Shown: in pieces, positions 57,667-64,000 of the stretch
Layout: each line of letters opens with the position of its first letter
Numbering within the stretch: the first letter of the stretch is position 1
NCBI GenBank assembly: GCA_045590535.1
Contig: JAZNRE010000023.1
Span: 1 to 64,000 of the forward strand
Direction: 5' to 3'
Source: UMGS755 sp045590535
GTDB lineage: Bacteria; Bacillota; Clostridia; UBA1381; UBA9506
Length of the DNA stretch: 64,000 nt
Notes under the pieces: model-generated
Seen by the model: only the letters and a program-made list of their open reading frames with translations
Database searches by the model: none
Told to the model about the DNA's origin: nothing
Translations under genes and position numbers: made by a program

Positions 57667-58141
57667 CATTCAACAAAAGCAGGTCGAAACAAAATTTCTT
57701 TTACCATTTTTGGAAGAAATGTTTGCTGCCGGCAAGCAAGTTCGCATGACGGTCACCGGAATCAGCATGTTTCCCATGCTACGCGACCGGACAGACAGCG
57801 TGTTGCTCCAGCGGGCAGAGAAAGTTAAAAAATTTGATATTATCCTGTTTGTTCGCACCACAGGCGAGGCGGTTATGCACAGAATTGTTGCCTGCAGTCC
57901 TGAAGGTTACACCCTGCTGGGCGACAATCAGATTGATGTAGAAGGCCCCATTAAAGAAGAGCAGGTTATGGCAAAGGTAGTTGGCTTTTATCATGGGGAC
58001 TATTATGTTTCCTGCAAAACCTGGTGGTATCGGATTTACAGCATTTTGTGGGGCAGTGCAAAGGAGAGCCGAAAGTGGCTATATCCTCTTGCTATCCGCG
58101 TGGCTCGCGTTATTAAGCGTTTGAAACGAATGGAGAAGTAA
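57656..58141 (+). CDS. S24/S26 family peptidase, signal peptidase-like
   Basis: The 161-residue protein has the signal-peptidase-like core with Ser37 in VTGISMFPMLRD and His75 in AVMHRIVA, followed by GYTLLGDNQIDVEGP. The Ser/His pair resembles SipW rather than the Ser/Lys type. There is no N-terminal membrane helix; the C-terminal third has a hydrophobic stretch near WYRIYSILW and is highly basic. Such genes beside PqqD and ABC exporters may remove a leader from an exported peptide. It overlaps pqqD and is 1 base before the ABC gene. Confidence 0.82.
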   Translation: MKPNIQQKQVETKFLLPFLEEMFAAGKQVRMTVTGISMFPMLRDRTDSVLLQRAEKVKKFDIILFVRTTGEAVMHRIVACSPEGYTLLGDNQIDVEGPIKEEQVMAKVVGFYHGDYYVSCKTWWYRIYSILWGSAKESRKWLYPLAIRVARVIKRLKRMEK

Positions 58142-58142
58142 C

Positions 58143-59780
58143 ATGAAATGGATTCTTAAACAGGCAAAGCTTATATGGCCCGGCATTGCGCTGATCACCT
58201 TTATCGGTGTGCTGCTTTCCTTAATGGGCGTTGCGTTTGCCTTGCACTCAAAGAATGTACTCGATATTGCAACCGGTCAGGCAGCGGGTAACTTGTGGCA
58301 GGCCGGTGTTGTTTTATTTGTTTTTTTGGTTGTGCAGCTTGTTTTGGATATTTTACTGTCACTTGCCAACATTCATGTGAGTGGACGCTTTCAGATTCGT
58401 GTTAAAACCAATGTTTTTAAGTTCATTATGCAAAAAGACTATATGCAAATTGCATCTTATCACTCCGGTGAACTTTTAAACCGCATCAACAGTGATGTTT
58501 CAGTGATTTCCACAGGACTTTTGCAGATGGTACCCAATTTGTTTTTCTATGTAACCAAAATTGTTGCCTGCTTTTTGGCACTGTACAAATTAGACCCTTT
58601 TTTTGCGCTACTTTGCTTAATGGTCGGTCCTTTGGTTTTTGCTACAGCCTGCCTATACAGAAAACGCATGAAACAGTTACATAAAGACTGTCAGGCAGCA
58701 GACGGCAAGGTTAAATCCTTTATGCAAGAGGCGCTCAAAAACATTTTGGTTATTAAATCCTTTGGCTGTGGCGTAGCGGCAGCTGAAAACAGCCGAAATA
58801 TTCAATTTGACCACTTTAAATTAACATTAAAGCGCAATAAAATCAGCATTATTGCCAATGTTTTCTTTTATATTGGCTTAACGGCCGGTTACTATGTGGC
58901 GCTTGCCTGGGGCGCCTATAAAATTTCAATTGACGTTATGACCTTTGGTACGCTGACCGCCATGCTGCAATTGGTGGGGCAGATTCAAACACCGTTTCAG
59001 GGGCTGTCTTCGTTATTACCGCAATATTATGCTATGCTGGCTTCGGCAGAACGCATTACGGAGCTTGCCGATTTGCCTGATGACCCGGTACAGAGCCGCA
59101 GCGATTGGAATGATGCTCCCTGGTCGTCCATTACTTTAAAGGATGTTTCTTTTGGCTATCGGGATGAGCCGGTTTTGAGCCATGCCGATTTTGCAGTTAA
59201 TAAAGGCGAATTTGTTGTGATAACCGGCACTTCGGGTATGGGCAAAAGCACGCTTTTAAAAGTTATGCTGGGTATTTTGCCCGTTCAATCCGGTGAGGCG
59301 AAACTTAACCTGCCTGATGGCGCCGCCTGTGACCTGCAACAAGAGAAAAAACGGATGTTTGCCTATGTGCCGCAAGGCAACTTAATTGTTTCGGGCACCA
59401 TTCGTGAAAATATTATGTTCTTTAGAACCGATGTGACAGAAGAAGCGATTTGCGAGGCGACTAAAGTAGCGCAAATCTGGGACTATATTCAGGAATTGCC
59501 CGATGGCCTTGACACCGTTTTAGGCGAAGGTGGTTTGGGCTTATCTGAGGGACAAATCCAGCGGCTTGCCATTGCAAGAGCCTTAATCAGTGATGCCCCG
59601 GTTTTATTGCTTGACGAGGCAACCTCGGCACTGGATGAAGACACGGAGCTTGCGATTTTGCAGGCACTAAAAAGTCAACAAGACAAAACATGCGTGCTTG
59701 TATCCCACAAGAAAGCAGCGTTAGCCTTTTGTGATAAGGCCTATCATTTTGTTGATGGCAAGCTGACTTTGTGCCAATAA
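58143..59780 (+). CDS. ABC exporter, permease and ATPase in one chain
   Basis: The 545-residue exporter half-molecule has six transmembrane segments (about 15-300), then an ATPase domain with Walker A GTSGMGKST, signature LSEGQIQRLAIARAL, and Walker B VLLLDEATSALDEDT. There is no N-terminal C39 peptidase domain, so any leader cleavage must come from the adjacent S26-like protein. It is the last gene of the triad, ending 40 bases before the pyr promoter. Confidence 0.93.
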   Translation: MKWILKQAKLIWPGIALITFIGVLLSLMGVAFALHSKNVLDIATGQAAGNLWQAGVVLFVFLVVQLVLDILLSLANIHVSGRFQIRVKTNVFKFIMQKDYMQIASYHSGELLNRINSDVSVISTGLLQMVPNLFFYVTKIVACFLALYKLDPFFALLCLMVGPLVFATACLYRKRMKQLHKDCQAADGKVKSFMQEALKNILVIKSFGCGVAAAENSRNIQFDHFKLTLKRNKISIIANVFFYIGLTAGYYVALAWGAYKISIDVMTFGTLTAMLQLVGQIQTPFQGLSSLLPQYYAMLASAERITELADLPDDPVQSRSDWNDAPWSSITLKDVSFGYRDEPVLSHADFAVNKGEFVVITGTSGMGKSTLLKVMLGILPVQSGEAKLNLPDGAACDLQQEKKRMFAYVPQGNLIVSGTIRENIMFFRTDVTEEAICEATKVAQIWDYIQELPDGLDTVLGEGGLGLSEGQIQRLAIARALISDAPVLLLDEATSALDEDTELAILQALKSQQDKTCVLVSHKKAALAFCDKAYHFVDGKLTLCQ

Positions 59781-59819
59781 AAAACACTCAAAATTTTTGA
59801 AAAAAAGTGTAAAAAAAAC

Positions 59820-59848
59820 TGGACAAATCAATGCGGATATGCTATACT
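59820..59848 (+). promoter_or_regulatory. pyr operon promoter
   Basis: TGGACA (59820-59825) and TATACT (59843-59848) with a 17-base spacer, immediately before the PyrR-binding leader. Confidence 0.75.
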
Positions 59849-59859
59849 ATAAAAAACAA

Positions 59860-59975
59860 CCTTTAAATCGGTACAGAGATGCTGATAAGGTGCTTAAAAC
59901 AGTATACATCCATTGGCGCTGTCTATAAGCATGCCTATATGCCCTTATCGCATTCTGCGATGAGGGCTTTTTTAA
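59860..59975 (+). promoter_or_regulatory. PyrR-responsive attenuator leader
   Basis: CCTTTAAATCGGTACAGAGA followed by TGCTGATAAGG (about 59861-59891) resembles the PyrR-binding anti-antiterminator hairpin (conserved CAGAGA loop and AAGG 3' part). It precedes a terminator hairpin (59941). With UMP, PyrR should bind and favour termination. pyrR is the first gene downstream, as is usual. Confidence 0.75.
59941..59973 (+). terminator. Attenuator terminator of pyr leader
   Basis: GCCCTTATCGCA pairs with TGCGATGAGGGC across TTC, followed by TTTTTT. Confidence 0.88.
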
Positions 59976-60003
59976 AATCAAAATATAACGAGGAGGCTTT
60001 TAA

Positions 60004-60561
60004 ATGGACAAAAACTGTTCTGTTGTTATGGATGAAGCTGCTATGCAGCGTGCCATTACGCGTATTGCCTTTGAAATTATTGAAAAAAATAAAGGCGTTG
60101 AGAATTTGGCTATCATCGGCATTCAGCGTCGCGGTGTGCTGATGGCCAATCGCTTGCGTGAAAAACTGAAAGAGCTTGAGGGCACTGATTTACCCATGGG
60201 TATTTTAGACATCACCTTTTACCGTGACGATTTAAGCCTTCTTTCTGAAATGCCGGTTATCAACGGCACCAATATTGATTTTATGGTGATTGGCAAAAAG
60301 ATTATTTTAGTTGATGATGTTCTTTTTACTGGCCGAACAGCTAGAGCCGCCATTGAGGCGGTTATGGAACTGGGTCGTGCGGCGAAAATTGAACTGGCCG
60401 TTATGGTTGACCGGGGTCACCGTGAGTTGCCCATTCGCGCCGATTATGTTGGAAAAAATATGCCAACCTCCCGCAATGAGGTGGTTCATGTTTGCTTTGA
60501 AGAATTAGACGGCAAAAACGGCGTATCATTGAGCAAGCATGCAGAAACAAAGGAGGTATAA
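60004..60561 (+). CDS. pyrR: PyrR, pyr regulator and uracil phosphoribosyltransferase
   Basis: The 185-residue protein senses UMP and binds pyr leader RNA to cause attenuation; many forms also convert uracil to UMP. The PRPP motif is IILVDDVLFTGRTARAA, and the conserved block RELPIRADYVGKNMPTSR is present. RBS CGAGGAGG precedes the ATG. It heads the operon. Confidence 0.96.
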   Translation: MDKNCSVVMDEAAMQRAITRIAFEIIEKNKGVENLAIIGIQRRGVLMANRLREKLKELEGTDLPMGILDITFYRDDLSLLSEMPVINGTNIDFMVIGKKIILVDDVLFTGRTARAAIEAVMELGRAAKIELAVMVDRGHRELPIRADYVGKNMPTSRNEVVHVCFEELDGKNGVSLSKHAETKEV

Positions 60562-60563
60562 GG

Positions 60564-61505
60564 GTGAAACTTTCAACAAAAGACTTGCTGGGCATAAAAG
60601 AGCTTTCAGCAGAAGAAATAAGATACATTTTGTATCAGGCAGAGATTATGAAGCAAATTTTGGTGCAAGATGTTAAAAAAACACCCCACCTGCAGGGCAG
60701 AACCGTGGTAACGCTATTTTATGAAAACAGCACTCGTACACGCCTTTCTTTTGAACTGGCTTCTAAATATATGAGTGCCAATGCAGCCAACATCACAGCC
60801 TCCGGCTCCAGTGTGCAAAAGGGCGAAAGCCTGATTGATACAGCCCGCACCTTAGATGTGATGGGCACAGATGTTATCGTCATTCGTCATCAGATGTCCG
60901 GCGCACCGCATTTAATTGCAAAGCATGTAAATGCCTCGGTTATTAACGCCGGTGACGGCATGAATGAGCATCCCACACAAGCCCTTTTGGACATGCTGAC
61001 CATGAAAGAGAAAAAAGGACAAATCGAGGGGCTTAAGGTTGCCATTATTGGCGATGTGGCCCACAGCCGTGTGGCCCGTTCTAACATATACGGTCTGCAG
61101 AAACTGGGTGCGGAAGTGGTTGTTGGTGGACCTTCAACCTTAATGCCGAGAGATATTGAGTCTTTGGGCGTCACAGCCTATGAAGATGTTGACCGCGCCA
61201 TTAAAGATGCCGATGTTGTTATGTGCTTGCGCTTGCAAAAGGAACGCCAGCAAAACGGACTTTTGCCCAGCATGCGTGAATATTCCAAATTCTTTGGTGT
61301 TGACGAAAAAAGACTGCGGCATGCTAAACCCGATGCGCTGGTGATGCATCCGGGCCCGGTGAATCGCGGCATTGAGCTTTGCACAGATGCCATTAAGCTA
61401 GACAGAGCTGTGATTGACGAGCAGGTGACCAACGGCGTGGCCGTGCGTATGGCTATTTTAAACATTTTAGCAAAAAGGAGCGATCGATATGGAAATTTTA
61501 ATTAA
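60564..61505 (+). CDS. pyrB: Aspartate carbamoyltransferase catalytic subunit
   Basis: The 313-residue enzyme joins carbamoyl phosphate and aspartate in the first committed step of UMP synthesis. The carbamoyl-phosphate motif FYENSTRTRLSFELA and the HPTQALLDMLT loop are present, along with the aspartate-site CLRLQKERQ region. The start is the GTG at 60564 after AGGAGG. No pyrI regulatory subunit follows, as in Bacillus. It overlaps pyrC by 17 bases. Confidence 0.97.
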   Translation: MKLSTKDLLGIKELSAEEIRYILYQAEIMKQILVQDVKKTPHLQGRTVVTLFYENSTRTRLSFELASKYMSANAANITASGSSVQKGESLIDTARTLDVMGTDVIVIRHQMSGAPHLIAKHVNASVINAGDGMNEHPTQALLDMLTMKEKKGQIEGLKVAIIGDVAHSRVARSNIYGLQKLGAEVVVGGPSTLMPRDIESLGVTAYEDVDRAIKDADVVMCLRLQKERQQNGLLPSMREYSKFFGVDEKRLRHAKPDALVMHPGPVNRGIELCTDAIKLDRAVIDEQVTNGVAVRMAILNILAKRSDRYGNFN

Positions 61506-62778
61506 AGGCGGTCGGGTCATGAACCCTGCAGACGGCTTTGATGCGGTTTGTGATGTTTACATTGCAGACGGTAAGGTTCAAAAAATTGAAGAAAACATAT
61601 CGGTTTCTTCTGATGTTTTGGTGATTGATGCAACCAACAAGATTGTTGCCCCCGGTTTAATCGACATGCATTGTCATTTGCGTGAGCCGGGTCAGGAATA
61701 TAAAGAAGATATTAAAAGCGGCACGCAGGCTGCGGCTATGGGTGGTTTTACCTCGGTTGCCTGCATGCCAAACACAAGCCCCGTTCTTGATAATGCGGCT
61801 TTGATTGAATTTGTTAAGAATAAGGCAGAAAAAGAGGGCAGTGTGCATGTTTGGCCCATTGGCGCCATCAGCAAAGGTCAAAAGGGTGAGCAACTGGCCG
61901 AAATTGGCGATATGCGTGCAGCCGGTGCTGTTGCCGTTTCCGATGACGGTCATCCTGTTTCAAACCCCGAACTGATGCGCCGTGCTCTTGAATATGCCGA
62001 TATGTTTAACACCCTGGTTATTTCTCATTGTGAAGAGCTTTCTTTAGCCGGCGGTTTTATGAATGAAGGCCCCGTTGCAACCCGTTTGGGCTTGAAGGGC
62101 ATTCCCAATGCAGCCGAAGAGGTGCAGCTTGCTCGTGATGTTATCATTGCCGGTGAGCTTAAGAAACGAATTCATATTGCTCATGTGAGCACAGAGGGTA
62201 GTGTGGAAATTGTAAGACAGGCTAAACGTCGTGGTATTCGCGTTACAGCAGAAACCTGCCCCCATTATTTCACCTTGACAGAAGATGCCGTTGAAGGCTT
62301 TAATACCAATGCAAAAATGAATCCGCCTCTGCGAACCGCAAAGGATGTGGAAGCGATTATTGCCGGTCTTGCTGATGGAACCATTGATGCCATTGCCACA
62401 GACCATGCACCCCACCATGAAGATGAAAAAGATGTTGAATTTGCAGCGGCTTTAAACGGCATTGTGGGTCTTGAAACAGCCTTGCCTTTGGGCATTACCT
62501 ATCTGGTGAAAGAAAACAAGCTGAGCCTTTTAGATCTCTTAAAGCATATGACAAGTCTGCCGGCCGATATTTTAGGCATCAAAAAGGGCAGACTGGCCGT
62601 AAACGAAGATGCGGATATTGTTATTTTCGACATTGAAACACCCTATGAAGTGGATACCAAAAGCTTTGCTTCAAAATCTAAAAATTCACCTTACCATGGC
62701 TATCAGCTCTATGGCAAGGTAGCGTATACCCTTGTAGACGGTAAAATTGTTGTCAAAGAGGGAAAATTGCAGGCATAA
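61489..62778 (+). CDS. pyrC: Dihydroorotase
   Basis: The 429-residue zinc amidohydrolase closes carbamoyl aspartate to dihydroorotate. The metal motif DMHCHLREPGQE, the SHCEE and HIAHVST histidines, and TDHAPHHEDEK are all present. Length fits the long (class I) bacterial dihydroorotase. RBS AAAAGGAG lies within the end of pyrB. Confidence 0.97.
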   Translation: MEILIKGGRVMNPADGFDAVCDVYIADGKVQKIEENISVSSDVLVIDATNKIVAPGLIDMHCHLREPGQEYKEDIKSGTQAAAMGGFTSVACMPNTSPVLDNAALIEFVKNKAEKEGSVHVWPIGAISKGQKGEQLAEIGDMRAAGAVAVSDDGHPVSNPELMRRALEYADMFNTLVISHCEELSLAGGFMNEGPVATRLGLKGIPNAAEEVQLARDVIIAGELKKRIHIAHVSTEGSVEIVRQAKRRGIRVTAETCPHYFTLTEDAVEGFNTNAKMNPPLRTAKDVEAIIAGLADGTIDAIATDHAPHHEDEKDVEFAAALNGIVGLETALPLGITYLVKENKLSLLDLLKHMTSLPADILGIKKGRLAVNEDADIVIFDIETPYEVDTKSFASKSKNSPYHGYQLYGKVAYTLVDGKIVVKEGKLQA

Positions 62779-62800
62779 TTTGAACAAAGGAGAGAGAAAA

Positions 62801-63718
62801 ATGTCAATTGATCGTTTAATTGAAAAAATTAAAGAAAAAAACAACCCCACGGTTGCGGGTCTTGACCCCCGTTGGGAGTATATACCGGAATTTATCCGGG
62901 AAAAAGCTGTGGCAGAGCACGGCAAAACCAATAAGGCCGTGGGCGCAGCGTTGCTGGTCTTTAATAAGGGCCTGATTGATTCACTTTGCGATATTGTGCC
63001 GGCTGTTAAACCCCAGTCTGCTTACTATGAAATGTATGGCCTTTCCGGTCTTAATGCACTGGCCGATACCATCTCCTATGCCCGTGAAAAAGGTATGTAT
63101 GTGATTTTAGACGGTAAGCGCAATGACATCGGCAAAACAGCAGAGGCTTATTCTGCGGCGTATTTAGGCCATATTCAGGCAGGGGAAATTGATGTTATAA
63201 ACGAGCTTTCAAGTGACGGTTTAACCGTAAACGGTTATTTGGGCACCGATGGCATTAAACCCTTTGTTAAAGACTGTGCAGAATATGGTAAAACCATTTT
63301 TGCCCTGGTAAAAACCTCAAATCCTTCCTCCGGCGAGCTGCAAGATTTGACTGTGGGTGAAGAAACCATTTATCAAAAAATGGCGGCTTTGGTTAACAGT
63401 TGGGGAGAAGGCTTAGAAGGCAAGTATGGCTACACACCGGTGGGTGCCGTTGTAGGCGCTACTTATCCCAAACAGCTTAAAGAGCTGCGCAGTTTAATGC
63501 CAAAGGCCTATATTTTAGTGCCCGGCTACGGTGCACAAGGTGGCGGCGGACAAGATGCTGCCTGCGCTTTTGATAAAAACGGTTTAGGCGCCATTGTTAA
63601 CTCTTCCCGTGGGATTATGTGTGCATGGCAAAAGAGCCAGTGTGCCCAGGAAGAATTTGGCGCAGCAGCAAGAGAAGAAGCACTTCGCATGCGGGATGAT
63701 ATTTTGCAGTATATTTAA
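62801..63718 (+). CDS. pyrF: Orotidine 5'-phosphate decarboxylase (type 2)
   Basis: The 305-residue enzyme makes UMP from OMP. The catalytic Lys-Asp set is in VILDGKRNDIGKTAEAY, and VGAVVGATYPKQLKELR and ILVPGYGAQGGG are typical of the longer type 2 form found in Clostridia. The ATG at 62801 follows AAAGGAGAG; a longer upstream frame overlaps pyrC without an RBS. Confidence 0.96.
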   Translation: MSIDRLIEKIKEKNNPTVAGLDPRWEYIPEFIREKAVAEHGKTNKAVGAALLVFNKGLIDSLCDIVPAVKPQSAYYEMYGLSGLNALADTISYAREKGMYVILDGKRNDIGKTAEAYSAAYLGHIQAGEIDVINELSSDGLTVNGYLGTDGIKPFVKDCAEYGKTIFALVKTSNPSSGELQDLTVGEETIYQKMAALVNSWGEGLEGKYGYTPVGAVVGATYPKQLKELRSLMPKAYILVPGYGAQGGGGQDAACAFDKNGLGAIVNSSRGIMCAWQKSQCAQEEFGAAAREEALRMRDDILQYI

Positions 63719-63773
63719 TAGCTTGCAAAATAGAAACAGCATGTTGTAATTACATCAGAAAGGGAGCAATGTC

Positions 63774-64000
63774 ATGAAAAAAGCATTTTTAGCACTGGCT
63801 GACGGTACTGTGTTTGAAGGCAAAAGCATAGGCGCCACAGGCACAACCGTTGGTGAAATTGTGTTCACAACCGGGATGACGGGCTATGTTGAAGCTATCA
63901 CAGACCCCACCTATGCAGGTCAAATTGTTACTATGACCTATCCAATCATTGGTAATTACGGTGTTAACCGTGAAGATTGCCAGTCCGAAAAAGCACAAAT
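63774..64000 (+). CDS. carA: Carbamoyl-phosphate synthase small subunit (partial)
   Basis: The reading frame is open from the ATG at 63774 (RBS GAAAGGGAG) to the window edge, giving the first 75 or so residues. The N-terminus KKAFLALADGTVFEGKSIGA, GEIVFTTGMTGYVEAITDP and GNYGVN match CarA. The glutaminase domain lies beyond the window. The subunit supplies ammonia from glutamine for carbamoyl phosphate. It is the fifth gene of the pyr operon. Confidence 0.95.
   Translation, partial: MKKAFLALADGTVFEGKSIGATGTTVGEIVFTTGMTGYVEAITDPTYAGQIVTMTYPIIGNYGVNREDCQSEKAQ

Overview
The window looks like a chromosomal segment of an anaerobic, spore-forming member of the Clostridia (Bacillota). The evidence is three T-box leaders, a PyrR-type attenuator, sporulation genes (spoVAE, gerW/ytfJ), SipW-type signal peptidases, SLH surface proteins, an AbrB regulator, and miaB, a ylbF/ymcA-type gene and mutS close together. 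Gene density is high, base composition is moderate, and promoters are mostly good TTGACA/TATAAT matches. No rRNA, CRISPR array or clear prophage is visible. Genus cannot be read from the sequence alone.

Layout. 1-4.8 kb: a DUF559 endonuclease-fold gene flanked by palindromic repeat elements, then four exported proteins (an Ig-like lipoprotein, two unknowns and an SLH/PstS-like fusion). 4.9-11.9 kb: two T-box-controlled units. The first has an apparent leucine specifier and encodes a LeuA-like protein without recognisable catalytic motifs and a TIM-barrel/acyl-CoA synthetase fusion. The second has a probable isoleucine specifier and encodes an HTH-cupin-acyl-CoA synthetase fusion. 11.9-15.8 kb: pheST under a phenylalanine T-box. 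15.9-26.0 kb: an accessory island with a tyrosine recombinase, inverted palindromes, a TetR regulator, two SipW-type peptidases each followed by a SipW-type substrate, an SLH protein and a 1295-residue LRR-Hint surface protein. 26.1-26.6 kb: three tRNA genes on the minus strand.

26.8-35.4 kb is mixed housekeeping: abrB, DUF3343, pyrE, radC, spoVAE, yebC, azlC, a TagO/WecA-like transferase, wecB, an M20 peptidase and YhcH. 35.5-43.8 kb holds a complete F-type ATP synthase operon (atpI-like, BEFHAGDC) followed by glnA. Subunit c carries a Na+-type two-carboxylate signature, and epsilon lacks its C-terminal domain. 43.8-47.7 kb holds a GT51 glycosyltransferase, then the M50 protease-scpA-scpB-DUF2953-gerW run. 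47.7-57.2 kb is almost all minus strand: smpB, mutS, ylbF/ymcA-type, miaB, hisC, purE, an AEC transporter and an SLH protein. 57.3-59.8 kb holds a PqqD-like/S26 peptidase/ABC exporter triad. 59.8-64 kb holds pyrR-pyrB-pyrC-pyrF-carA behind a PyrR attenuator, with carA cut by the window end.

The two most promising systems are these. First, the branched-chain amino acid-sensing acyl-CoA synthetase cluster may let the cell recover leucine and isoleucine from branched short-chain acids. Second, the surface-fibre island has duplicated peptidase/substrate pairs, a self-processing Hint protein and a possible recombinase-linked switch. Both readings are inferences from gene content and RNA leaders.
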